Shown piece by piece: positions 7,244-15,776 of a DNA stretch of 64,000 nucleotides. The DNA is from Caldilineaceae bacterium (GTDB lineage Bacteria; Chloroflexota; Anaerolineae; Caldilineales; Caldilineaceae), in contig JACKBA010000035.1 of NCBI GenBank assembly GCA_020634815.1, positions 1 through 64,000 of the forward strand, in the 5' to 3' direction. A program made the position numbers and the translations under genes. The notes under the pieces were generated by a model. It worked only from the letters and a program-made list of their open reading frames with translations, made no database searches and was not told where the DNA came from. Each line of letters opens with the position of its first letter. Positions within the stretch are counted from its first letter, which is position 1.

Positions 7244-9145
7244 TTAGCGCCGGCCCAGGGCGCCGCTGATAACGCGGCTCAGGTCATCACGGCTGGCCGG
7301 CTTGAGCAACCACCCAGCCATGCCACTCGCAGTCAGCCGATCCAATTCCCTCGTCAGCGGATGGCCGCTCAGAATGACCACAGGAATGTCCACGCCGCGC
7401 CGGCGCAATTCGAGCAGCAAGGCATCGCCCCCCATGACGGGCATGACCAGATCAGTCAGGATCAGGTCGACCGGCCCCACGGTCGCTTCCAGCACTGCGA
7501 GCGCTTCCTGACCGTTGCGGGCGTGAAGAGTTGTATATCCGAGCATCTCGAGCAGTTCGCTCATGGCCTCGAGGAGAAGGTCGTTGTCCTCGACAAGCAA
7601 TATTGACTCACCGTGGCCAAAGTGATCGTCGGGAGATTCTTCATGCGACACATCGATGACCGTCTGCGATGTTGCCGGGAGATAGATTGTGAACGTCGTG
7701 CCCTGCCCGACAACCGACTGCACGTCAATCTCGCCGCCATGTTGCTTGACGATGCCATAGACCTGCGCCAGGCCAAGCCCGGTGCCATGCCCGCGCGGCT
7801 TGGTGGTGAAAAACGGTTCGAAGAGATGTGGCAGAATCTCAGAAGTCACGCCGGTCCCGCTGTCGGCAATCTCCAGGCGGAACCAGGCGCCCTCACTCAT
7901 ATGCTCGTGAGGACGATCCCCCGAGGCTGCCAGTGCAATGTGAAAGCTCCTCCCACTGGGCATTGCATCGCGTGCATTGACAGCCAGGTTCATGACCATC
8001 TGCTGGATGCGCGTCGGATCGGCGGTGATCACATACTCGCCCGGTTCGGACGATAGTTCGATACCGATGTTCTCGGGCAAGATGCGTTTTAGCAGCGTGA
8101 CCTGGGTCTCTAAAACCGTCCGCAGGTCAATCGGCTGGCGATCCAAAACGGCACGCCGTCCAAAATCCAGGATCTGCTGAATGAGCGTGATCGCCAGGTT
8201 GATCTGCTGGCCGATGACGGCAAGGCGATCGCGGACGCGCGGGCTCAGGGCCGCAGTCTCGGCAGCAAGCGCAGTCTGGATGTTGATGATCGACAGGATA
8301 TTGTTGAAATCGTGCGCGATACCGGCGGCCAATTGGCCCACTGCGGCCAGCCGTTCCTGGCGGTGAAGCTGGTCTTGCACCGAGCGCTGTTCGGTGACAT
8401 CGTCGACTACGACCACCCACTCGCCCAGGCTTCCTCCCTCATCGCCGGAGACGGGGCGAGCCATCACAAGAAAGACGTGCCCGTCGACCGTGATTTCCTG
8501 CCATGAAGCGAGCATCGGCGCGGCGATCAATTGCTGAAAAGAGAGGTCGCCAAAACGGTCAGCCCGTACGCCGATCGCGCACGCAAATAGGCCGGGCGGC
8601 AGTTGCGCGGCCATCGGGTTGACCGACAGAATCCGCCCATCACCATCCAGCATGATTACCCCGACCGGGATGGTGTCGAGGATACGGACAACCTGGTCGG
8701 CTTGCGCACGCAAACGGGCGAGTAAGGTTGCGCGCTCCGCCTCGCTCCGCTTGCGCTCAATGGCGTAGCGGATTGCGCGCGGCAACAGATAGCCCTGCAC
8801 CTGTCCCTTGATGAGATAGTCCTGTGCACCCTCACCAATTGCCTTGAGGGCCGTGGCTTCATCGTCAAGACCCGTCAAGACGATAATCGGAACATCGGGC
8901 ACCGTCGCACGCACCCGCGCAAAGGTATTCCACCCCTGGCTATCCGGCAGGCCAAGGTCGGTCAGAACGACGTCGACCTGCCGGTCGCGCTGAAGGTGAT
9001 CGATGCCGGAGGCCAGCCGGTCGACGCGTTCGAGCTTGAAGGTGGCCGGCCGCGCTTCGCCCAACATTTCTTGAATCAGGCGGGCGTCACCTGGATTGTC
9101 CTCGATCAATAGGATGCTGATTGAATCGCTTGCAGAAGTGGGCAT
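7244..9145 (-). CDS. Hybrid histidine kinase (REC-PAS-HisKA-HATPase-REC)
   Basis: The 633-residue protein begins with a receiver domain (ILLIEDNPGDARL, phospho-acceptor in LTDLGLPD), followed by a PAS domain (DTIPVGVIMLDGDGRIL). Next comes a HisKA domain with His278 in AGIAHDFNNIL, an HATPase with NLAVNARDAM, DSGTGV and GTGLGL motifs, and a C-terminal receiver (LILTDLVMP). It has no membrane helix, so it is cytosolic and probably integrates phosphotransfer from the upstream genes. The ATG at 9145 is chosen because AGGA precedes it and an earlier in-frame start overlaps the preceding gene. It is the last gene of a four-gene signalling operon. Confidence 0.9.
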   Translation of the reverse strand: MPTSASDSISILLIEDNPGDARLIQEMLGEARPATFKLERVDRLASGIDHLQRDRQVDVVLTDLGLPDSQGWNTFARVRATVPDVPIIVLTGLDDEATALKAIGEGAQDYLIKGQVQGYLLPRAIRYAIERKRSEAERATLLARLRAQADQVVRILDTIPVGVIMLDGDGRILSVNPMAAQLPPGLFACAIGVRADRFGDLSFQQLIAAPMLASWQEITVDGHVFLVMARPVSGDEGGSLGEWVVVVDDVTEQRSVQDQLHRQERLAAVGQLAAGIAHDFNNILSIINIQTALAAETAALSPRVRDRLAVIGQQINLAITLIQQILDFGRRAVLDRQPIDLRTVLETQVTLLKRILPENIGIELSSEPGEYVITADPTRIQQMVMNLAVNARDAMPSGRSFHIALAASGDRPHEHMSEGAWFRLEIADSGTGVTSEILPHLFEPFFTTKPRGHGTGLGLAQVYGIVKQHGGEIDVQSVVGQGTTFTIYLPATSQTVIDVSHEESPDDHFGHGESILLVEDNDLLLEAMSELLEMLGYTTLHARNGQEALAVLEATVGPVDLILTDLVMPVMGGDALLLELRRRGVDIPVVILSGHPLTRELDRLTASGMAGWLLKPASRDDLSRVISGALGRR

Positions 9146-9155
9146 TGCGGCTATC

Positions 9156-9611
9156 CTAAGTCTCGCCATTCGGCGGAAGGTTCACGATGCTGAACCAGAA
9201 GCTATCGATGGACTTGACGACCTCGATAAACTGGTCCAGTTCCACCGGCTTCGTAACGTAACAATTGGCGTGCAGATTGTAGGCACGCAGGACATCTTCC
9301 TCCGCTGCGGAGGTCGTGAGCACGACAACCGGAATCCGCTTCAGGTTGTCGTCACCTTTGATGATGGCCAGCAGCTCGCGGCCATCCATTCTGGGCAGGT
9401 TCAGGTCGAGCAAGATCACATCCGGGCGCACGGCGTTGGCATAGCGACTTTCTTTGCGCAGGTATTCCAGCGCCGTCACGCCATCAGGCACGACATTGAG
9501 CCGATTCAGCACCTTGGCATCGCGCATGGCCTCTTGTGTGAGGCGCACGTCCCCTGGATTGTCCTCCACCAACAAGATCTCGATCGGGCGGCCAAGCGTT
9601 CCATCATTCAT
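9156..9611 (-). CDS. CheY-like response regulator, Rcp1 type
   Basis: The 151-residue single receiver domain starts IEILLVEDNPGDVRLTQEAM, has Asp69 as phospho-acceptor in VILLDLNLP, and carries the TTSAAEED and TKPVEL segments of Rcp1-like regulators. There is no output domain, so it probably passes phosphate on or acts by binding. The ATG at 9611 has an excellent AAGGAGG six bases upstream, which excludes the longer upstream reading. It lies 10 bases before the hybrid kinase and 43 bases after the large kinase, consistent with one operon. Confidence 0.92.
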   Translation of the reverse strand: MNDGTLGRPIEILLVEDNPGDVRLTQEAMRDAKVLNRLNVVPDGVTALEYLRKESRYANAVRPDVILLDLNLPRMDGRELLAIIKGDDNLKRIPVVVLTTSAAEEDVLRAYNLHANCYVTKPVELDQFIEVVKSIDSFWFSIVNLPPNGET

Positions 9612-9654
9612 CGTTTTCCTCCTTTCAACCATTGTCGTATTCGTACGCCTTCGG

Positions 9655-12600
9655 TTACGCGTCTTCCAGGTGGTGCTGGGGCAACGTGAACAAAAAGGTT
9701 GCCCCTGCGCCCGGGGTCGATTCGACCCAGATGCGACCGCCGTGCCGCTCGACAATGCGTTTTGCTATCGCCAGACCAATGCCGGTTCCCGGATACTCAG
9801 ACCGCGTATGAAGGCGTTGGAAGATGACAAAGACACGGTCCACGTATTGTGCATCGATGCCGATGCCGTTGTCGCTTACGGAGAAGAGCCATTCAGGCGC
9901 AGAGGGCGTTTCTACGCTGCTTTCATCAACCAGACGAGCCGAGATGTGCACGCGCGGCGCAGCCTCGCCGCGGAATTTGACGGCATTGGCGACCAGGTTC
10001 TGGAAGAGCTGGCGCAATTGCGTGGCGTCGCCATCCACCGTAGGGAGTTTGTCGTGAGTAACGGTGGCATCCGCCTCGGCAATGACGAATTGCAGATTGG
10101 CGAGCACTTCAGCCAGCACCGCGTTGCAGTCCGTCGGCGCAAAGTCGCTGCCGCGCGTCGTCACACGCGAGAACGCGAGGAGGTCGCTGATCATCTTCTG
10201 CATACGGCTTGCGCCCTCGACGGCATAGGAGATGAAATCGTCGGCGTCGGCGTCGAGACGTCCCTTGTAGCGGCGCTCGAGGAGCTGCGTATAGCTGGCG
10301 ACCATGCGCAGCGGCTCCTGGAGATCGTGCGACGCGATATAGGCGAAGCGTTCCAGTTCCTCGTTGGAGCGCATCAGTTCCGCCGTGCGTTCTTCGACAC
10401 GCTTCTCCAGTTCGGCATACGATCGACGCAGCGCGTCTTCAAGATGTCGTCGATAGGTAATGTCCGTCATTGCATAGACGAAGCGCTCGCACCCCGATGG
10501 CACCCGCCCTACATGGCTCACCGTTACCGAGAACCAGGCGCCGGCGTCGTCATCGGGGCCGTGGTGCGTTTCAAATGTGATGGGTTCCGCTTCCTGAAGA
10601 CTTGCCGCCATGGCGTCGGTCCACTGTTGCACAATGGCCGGCGCAGTGCCGAGCGCCAACGCCGGCTGACCGTGGATGGAGAGCGCATCGTGCCCCCAGT
10701 AGCGCGCGCTGGCAGCATTGACGCGCACGAAGCGCATGTCACCATCGACCAGATCGACGATCCCGCGTAAGGCGCCGGGGCTCTCGAAGAAGCTGCGCAG
10801 CATATCCTCGCTTGCGGCCAGTTCGGCCGTGCGCTGGGCGACGCGGTCTTCCAGTTCCAGCGCGTGGCGCTGCACCTGCTGGTAGAGCCGTGCATTCTGG
10901 ATTGCAATTGTCAATTGGTCAGCAATTAAAGAGAGGGCTTCCAGGTCTTCGGCGGCGTAGCAACCGGGCCGGCTGCTGGCCTGCGTCAGCACCCCGATAA
11001 CGCGGTCGTTCTGTACGAGTGGGACCAGCATGCGCGAGTGGATGCCTTCGCGGCGCAACGCTGCATTCTCAGGCCAGTCGCCGTTCTCGCCGATTTCGTT
11101 CTCCACGAAAGGTTTGCGGTGCGTTACCAGCCACTCCATGATCGAGCCGCGCACCGGTCGCCAGACATCTACGGCAAATTGCGGCGTACCGCGCGTCCAC
11201 TGCCGTGCGATCTGCCATTGCTCCCCTGTCTCATCGAGCAGTACGATCGACGTGCGATCCAGTTCGAACAGGCGCGCAAGCTCGCCCAGAAAGGCATCGA
11301 AGACGACATCAACGTTGAGATTGGAAGAGATGATGTGGTCCAGACGGTTGACGACGGCGAGCCGTTCCGCATAGCGCCTGATGGCAAGCTGGGCCTTGCG
11401 GTGCTCGGAAATGTCGAAACCCAGCACGGCCAGACGCACGACGGCGCCCTGTTGATCCTTGACCGGCGAGAAGGTGTTGTCGATGATGCGACCGAACCGG
11501 ACATCCTCAAAGCGCGCGACGTGTCCGGTGCGCAGGGCTTCTTCGGCATAGACGCGGCGGCTATGGCTTACATCCGGCGGCAGGAGATCATAGACGTTGG
11601 CGCCTATCACCTCGCCCAGGCGCCGGCCGATGCGTTCGGCAAATGTCTCGTTTGCGGCAAGGATATGCCCGGCAGGATCGAGCAGAAACGCCGATTCGGA
11701 GATGCCGTTCAGCAGGGCCCGGGCGGTCTCCTCGCTGGCGCGCAACGCTTCGGTGCGCTCGGTGACGCGCTGCTCCAATTGGGCAGCCAAGGCCGACACT
11801 TCATCAAAGAGGCGAACGTTCTCCAAGGCGATGGCTGTCTGCTCGGCAAATGTGGCGACCACCGGCCCATCGGCCGCACTCAGATCGCCGCTGGCGACAG
11901 CCAGCAGGCCGATCGCCCCCTCTTCGCCGGCGATCGGCACACAGATGAGCGGCTGCAATCCATAGCGGGCGATAATCGTCTCCGCAGCGGCAGGCGGGAG
12001 CCACCCGAGCACCGCGGCGCAAATCGCGCGCGGTTCGGCGAAAAATGCCGGCGTCGTGCTGCCGAGCACTTCTGCCACCGTCCCCCCATCGCCGATGTCG
12101 ACCGCGCGGACGGCGGGTTCCGCAACAGCGTTCGCTGGGTCGGGGAAAAGGTCGACGGTCGAATGGGTGAGTTCCAACTGCGCGCTGTCGCGATCGAGCC
12201 GAAAGAGCATGGCGTGGTAGCCCACGTCACTGATGACGCCTGCAACCGCTTCTTCGATTGCCGATGATGTGCGCGCCCTCTGGACGACCTCAGCCGCCTT
12301 GTTCAATGCCTCCAGCAATCTCTGGCTGCGCAGCGACTCGTCGCGGGCATATTGCAGGTTGCCTGCCATGGCATTGAATGCTGCCCCCAGTTGCCCGATC
12401 TCATCGCGCGCGCTTGACTGAATGCGAAAGGCCAGGTTGCCCTGCCCGATTTCATCGGCGCCCCTGACGAGCCGGAGGATCGGTCGCGTGATGCCCAAGG
12501 CCAGTCCTATGGCGAGTGCCGCGGCGACCAGCAACGATGAAAGCCCAATGAGGATGATCGTGTTGCGAAAGCTGTAGACGGGCGCGAAGGCTTCGGCCTG

Positions 12601-13440
12601 GTCCAGTTTGACGACCAGGCACAAGTCATATACGGGCAGCCACCGGTAGACAATCAGGGCGGGGACGCCGCGGTAGTCATCGGCCGCCAGCGACCCGCTC
12701 TCTTGGGTCAGGCAGCGTCTGACTGACTCGCTATGAATGCCGCGCTGCAACACAGCCGCGTCGGAGACCAGCCGTGGCTGCGTCACGAAGAGATTGGACG
12801 TGTTGACGAGAAACGCATCGTCGGTCTCCTGAAGGCCGGTGCGCAAGGTGACGATGCGGTTAAGGCCCTGTAGATCGAGATCACCCGCCAGCACACCGAG
12901 CACGTGCCCGTCGTTTCCCTGAATCGGGGCAGCGACGGTCATCGCGGGTCCGCCGAGCGCGGTCGAATAGTAGATGTTCTGGGCGAAGACCTCGCTGCGC
13001 CCGCGGCGGAAATAGGGTTGATTCTCGCGGAATTTGCCTTCGTCGGCACGGTCCGTCGAGGCAACGATCTGACCGTCTTCGGGGTCGAGAATCGATAACG
13101 ATTGGAACTCGCTCCCTTCCCCTGCCCACTGCTCCAGAAATGCCATCATCCTGGAATGGTCGTTCGCCAATGCATCGTGCTCCAACCCGGGAGTGTGGGC
13201 TGCAACATGTGCGACGAGGTCCGGATCACCGGCCAGCGCGGCAATGTTGGACTTTGCCTCCTCGACCCAGGAGACATAGGCCGCCTCCTTTTCAACCGCA
13301 GTCGCCAGGAGGCTGCCCACCGTTGCATCGTGCAAGCTGGCGCGCCCGCTGCGATAGGCCAGCCCGCCCACAATCGAGAGCAGCACAGCGGCAAAGACAA
13401 TCAGAATCAACGCCAGCTTTGGGAGAATTGGCACCCGCAT
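9655..13440 (-). CDS. Large transmembrane histidine kinase (Cache-HAMP-GAF-PAS-GAF-PAS-HisKA-HATPase)
   Basis: The 1261-residue sensor kinase has a first membrane helix near 9-27, an extracellular Cache-like domain to about 290, and a second helix near 295-320. HAMP, GAF, PAS, GAF and PAS modules follow, then HisKA with His1038 in YIASHDLQEPL and an HATPase ending in TGIGLAIAKRIVE and GGRIW. The phytochrome-like HisKA type fits the downstream Rcp1-like regulator. The ATG at 13440 follows GGAG by six bases; a TTG 12 bases upstream is less likely. It starts 14 bases after the substrate-binding protein gene, which suggests that protein delivers its ligand signal. Confidence 0.92.
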   Translation of the reverse strand: MRVPILPKLALILIVFAAVLLSIVGGLAYRSGRASLHDATVGSLLATAVEKEAAYVSWVEEAKSNIAALAGDPDLVAHVAAHTPGLEHDALANDHSRMMAFLEQWAGEGSEFQSLSILDPEDGQIVASTDRADEGKFRENQPYFRRGRSEVFAQNIYYSTALGGPAMTVAAPIQGNDGHVLGVLAGDLDLQGLNRIVTLRTGLQETDDAFLVNTSNLFVTQPRLVSDAAVLQRGIHSESVRRCLTQESGSLAADDYRGVPALIVYRWLPVYDLCLVVKLDQAEAFAPVYSFRNTIILIGLSSLLVAAALAIGLALGITRPILRLVRGADEIGQGNLAFRIQSSARDEIGQLGAAFNAMAGNLQYARDESLRSQRLLEALNKAAEVVQRARTSSAIEEAVAGVISDVGYHAMLFRLDRDSAQLELTHSTVDLFPDPANAVAEPAVRAVDIGDGGTVAEVLGSTTPAFFAEPRAICAAVLGWLPPAAAETIIARYGLQPLICVPIAGEEGAIGLLAVASGDLSAADGPVVATFAEQTAIALENVRLFDEVSALAAQLEQRVTERTEALRASEETARALLNGISESAFLLDPAGHILAANETFAERIGRRLGEVIGANVYDLLPPDVSHSRRVYAEEALRTGHVARFEDVRFGRIIDNTFSPVKDQQGAVVRLAVLGFDISEHRKAQLAIRRYAERLAVVNRLDHIISSNLNVDVVFDAFLGELARLFELDRTSIVLLDETGEQWQIARQWTRGTPQFAVDVWRPVRGSIMEWLVTHRKPFVENEIGENGDWPENAALRREGIHSRMLVPLVQNDRVIGVLTQASSRPGCYAAEDLEALSLIADQLTIAIQNARLYQQVQRHALELEDRVAQRTAELAASEDMLRSFFESPGALRGIVDLVDGDMRFVRVNAASARYWGHDALSIHGQPALALGTAPAIVQQWTDAMAASLQEAEPITFETHHGPDDDAGAWFSVTVSHVGRVPSGCERFVYAMTDITYRRHLEDALRRSYAELEKRVEERTAELMRSNEELERFAYIASHDLQEPLRMVASYTQLLERRYKGRLDADADDFISYAVEGASRMQKMISDLLAFSRVTTRGSDFAPTDCNAVLAEVLANLQFVIAEADATVTHDKLPTVDGDATQLRQLFQNLVANAVKFRGEAAPRVHISARLVDESSVETPSAPEWLFSVSDNGIGIDAQYVDRVFVIFQRLHTRSEYPGTGIGLAIAKRIVERHGGRIWVESTPGAGATFLFTLPQHHLEDA

Positions 13441-13454
13441 GGTCGACTCCAATG

Positions 13455-14456
13455 TCAGCGTTGGTCGCTTTCGAGCGCTTGCAAGAATTGCAGCGTGTAT
13501 ACGTCATCGATCGCCAGGGCGCGTGTCAGCACTTCTTGTTCACGCAATGTCTGCGCCATGCCGGCCCACATCTCACCTTTCATTGCCCCAATCCGATCTT
13601 CGCCGGTATTGACCAGGGGAAGACTCGCCGTCATTTTTCGGGTTTCCATCGCGACGTCGGCTTGCGGGTTGTAGTGCTGGACGATTGCCCCAATCTCGCC
13701 CGGATTTTCAACGGCAAAGACCCAGCCCTTGAGGGTGGCGCGCAGGAAACGGGTGATCAGCTCCGGGTTCTCCGCAATCAACTGATCGGTCGTGAAAATC
13801 GTGTCGGAATAGAAGTGCACGCCGTAATCGTCAGGAAAGATCAGATTGAGATCTTTGCCGGCGGCCTGCGCAACGAGCACTTCGTTTGTGACAAATCCGC
13901 TCGAGACATCGATTTCGCCGGCAAAGAGCGGTTCGAGATTTTCGGCGATGGCAACTTCGGTGTAGTCGTCTGGCGTGAGCCCCGCACGCGCCACCATGGC
14001 ATGCAAGATGGGGAGCGAGGCCGGCACGACGCGCACGCGCTTGCCGGCAAAGTCCTGTGGCCGCGTGATGCCGGAGTCGCCGAGCGACATATAGACCGTC
14101 GGGTTGCGCCGATAGATGGTGGCAATGGCTCGCACGGGGTTGCCCGCCGCCCGCGCCAGAATCAGGCCGTCAGCATTGGTGATGCCAAACTGGGCGTCAC
14201 CGTCGATGACTGACTGAATAAAGTCGACGGTCGGCCCGCCCTCGATTAGCGTCACTGCCAGCCCTTCGTCGGCGTAGTACCCGTTCTGGTCGGCGGCGTA
14301 CAGGCCAGCGAACTGCGCGTTGTGCACCCAGCGCAACTGCACGGTGACCGGTGTCAGGCTGGGCGATGGCCTTGCCGGCGCCCCACAGGCACTGTGGCCC
14401 ATCATAAGGACGCTCAAGACGACAGACATCCATATTCGCATTTTGATGTCGCTCAT
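13455..14456 (-). CDS. NMT1/THI5-like substrate-binding protein, orphan
   Basis: The 333-residue protein has an N-terminal hydrophobic export signal (IWMSVVLSVLMMG) ending near Cys24, which could be a poor lipobox. The mature domain matches the NMT1/THI5 periplasmic-binding family (VTVQLRWVHNAQFAGLYAAD, GYYADEGLAVTLIEGG, GKRVRVVP). That family binds pyrimidine precursors, sulfonates or similar small organics. No permease or ATPase gene is nearby. It is the first gene of the kinase operon, so a sensory rather than uptake role is inferred. The ligand cannot be named from sequence. Confidence 0.85.
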   Translation of the reverse strand: MSDIKMRIWMSVVLSVLMMGHSACGAPARPSPSLTPVTVQLRWVHNAQFAGLYAADQNGYYADEGLAVTLIEGGPTVDFIQSVIDGDAQFGITNADGLILARAAGNPVRAIATIYRRNPTVYMSLGDSGITRPQDFAGKRVRVVPASLPILHAMVARAGLTPDDYTEVAIAENLEPLFAGEIDVSSGFVTNEVLVAQAAGKDLNLIFPDDYGVHFYSDTIFTTDQLIAENPELITRFLRATLKGWVFAVENPGEIGAIVQHYNPQADVAMETRKMTASLPLVNTGEDRIGAMKGEMWAGMAQTLREQEVLTRALAIDDVYTLQFLQALESDQR

Positions 14457-14621
14457 AGGCCATGCAACCAGTGGTGGTTACCCCTCTGTTGCTGATATGG
14501 GGAGAAGATGGCGACCGGACTTACATTGTAGAACTGTCGCCAATGGAAGTCAACGTTGACGACTGAGGCGACAGGTGCGCCCCAGGAAATTGGCGAAGTC
14601 GTCGCCGGCGTGAGTCGCCGT

Positions 14622-14652
14622 AATCCTGAGTTTCTTGGAGAAACTCAGGATT
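14622..14652. terminator. Strong hairpin between operons
   Basis: A perfect 14-bp stem (AATCCTGAGTTTCT with AGAAACTCAGGATT) and a 3-base loop sit 11 bases past the stop of the J-domain gene. The T-rich tail lies on the plus-strand side (TTTTCTCTTT). In the minus direction the tail is weak, so termination of the J-domain gene is plausible but not ideal. Confidence 0.6.
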
Positions 14653-14663
14653 TTCTCTTTGCG

Positions 14664-15746
14664 CTACGAGATCTGGTCGGGCGGCACGAGCGGCAGGTGG
14701 TCGGACGTCTCGCTGACCAGGTCGGCGCGGATCCAGCCGCCGAAGTTGGTGAGATACCAGACATAGCCGCGGCTGCGCGTATAGCCGACAAGCTGGAGAC
14801 GGGTGCCGGGCGCCGCCGTCGTCAGCACGGGATAGCGCGTGTCCGGCCCACGGCGAATGTTGGACGCCACCCGCGTCGTGGTCATGTGGAAGGGTGCTGC
14901 GGTGGCCGGTGCGACGCGGTCGGCGCCTTCACCGACTGTCTTGCACGCCTCGCGCAGATAGGTCGGCGCCGCAGCAAGCAACTCCGACGTGCAATCCTCC
15001 GGAAACGAAAAGAGCTCTGGCGCGGCGGCAACCTCCGCCGGTGCGCTCACCGCTGCGTCGCTCGTGTCCTGCGCCGTCGCCGGCAGGATGACCCGGCCGA
15101 AGAGCAGCCCATAGAGCACGAGCGCCGCGCCCGCCACCAGCGCCATGCTGAGCCAGGCGCTGCGTTCGCCACCGCGCGCAACCGGCTGCCGCACTGCCGA
15201 CCGGCGGTCAACCGGGCGGCGCACCGGCCGCGCAGGCGCAGGCGGTGGCGCCGTCACGACGGGTGCGTAGTTGCGAAAGAGCGAGCGCAGCACGGCTTCG
15301 TGGCCGGCGTGAACCCGCCACAGATTCTGGGCTATGTCGTAGCGCCGCGCCGCGGGCGGGATGCGGCGCTGCAACTCCGCCAGCAGGCCCGGCATGTCGT
15401 CGGCGTGGCCGATGGTGAAAAGGATGTCGTCGCCGGCGCGCTTCTGAAAGCTCAGCCATGCGCTGCGGGCGGCCGGCGGCGCGGCCGTTGGGCGAGGGGG
15501 GGTGCTCGCAGCCGCGCCGGGCCGGTGCGGCGGCGAAGCCAGCAAGTCATCATAGCGGCGGCGGCGCTCAGCGTGACGCAGCGTGTTGTACGCCTCGTTG
15601 AGCGCCTGCATCTGCCGGTGCGCGTCGGGCGACGGGTTGCGGTCGGGATGCACATCCCGCGCCAGGCGACGATAGGCGGCTGCGATCTCGACCGGCGATG
15701 CGTCCGGCGCCACGCGCAAGGTCTCGTAGTAGTTCGCCGATGCCAT
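14664..15746 (-). CDS. J-domain membrane protein with C-terminal SH3-like domain
   Basis: The 360-residue protein has an N-terminal J domain with HPD at 33-35, a Pro/Ala-rich linker, and a helical segment (SFQKRAGDDILFTIGHADDM). A single membrane helix (WLSMALVAGAALVLYGLLFG) and a C-terminal bacterial SH3 domain (ASNIRRGPDTRYPVL, TRLQLVGYTRS) follow. The J domain should recruit DnaK in the cytosol while the SH3-like domain faces outward, perhaps binding the cell wall. The ATG at 15746 is six bases after a TATACT element, so the message is probably leaderless. A longer reading with an upstream ATG would overlap the promoter. Confidence 0.85.
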   Translation of the reverse strand: MASANYYETLRVAPDASPVEIAAAYRRLARDVHPDRNPSPDAHRQMQALNEAYNTLRHAERRRRYDDLLASPPHRPGAAASTPPRPTAAPPAARSAWLSFQKRAGDDILFTIGHADDMPGLLAELQRRIPPAARRYDIAQNLWRVHAGHEAVLRSLFRNYAPVVTAPPPAPARPVRRPVDRRSAVRQPVARGGERSAWLSMALVAGAALVLYGLLFGRVILPATAQDTSDAAVSAPAEVAAAPELFSFPEDCTSELLAAAPTYLREACKTVGEGADRVAPATAAPFHMTTTRVASNIRRGPDTRYPVLTTAAPGTRLQLVGYTRSRGYVWYLTNFGGWIRADLVSETSDHLPLVPPDQIS

Positions 15747-15752
15747 GGCGAG

Positions 15753-15758
15753 AGTATA
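15753..15758 (-). promoter_or_regulatory. Extended -10 of the J-domain gene, leaderless start
   Basis: Minus-strand TGC-TATACT ends six bases before the ATG at 15746, which would place the transcription start at or next to the A of ATG. No Shine-Dalgarno sequence is present. Confidence 0.55.
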
Positions 15759-15776
15759 GCACAACGGCGCGAAATG

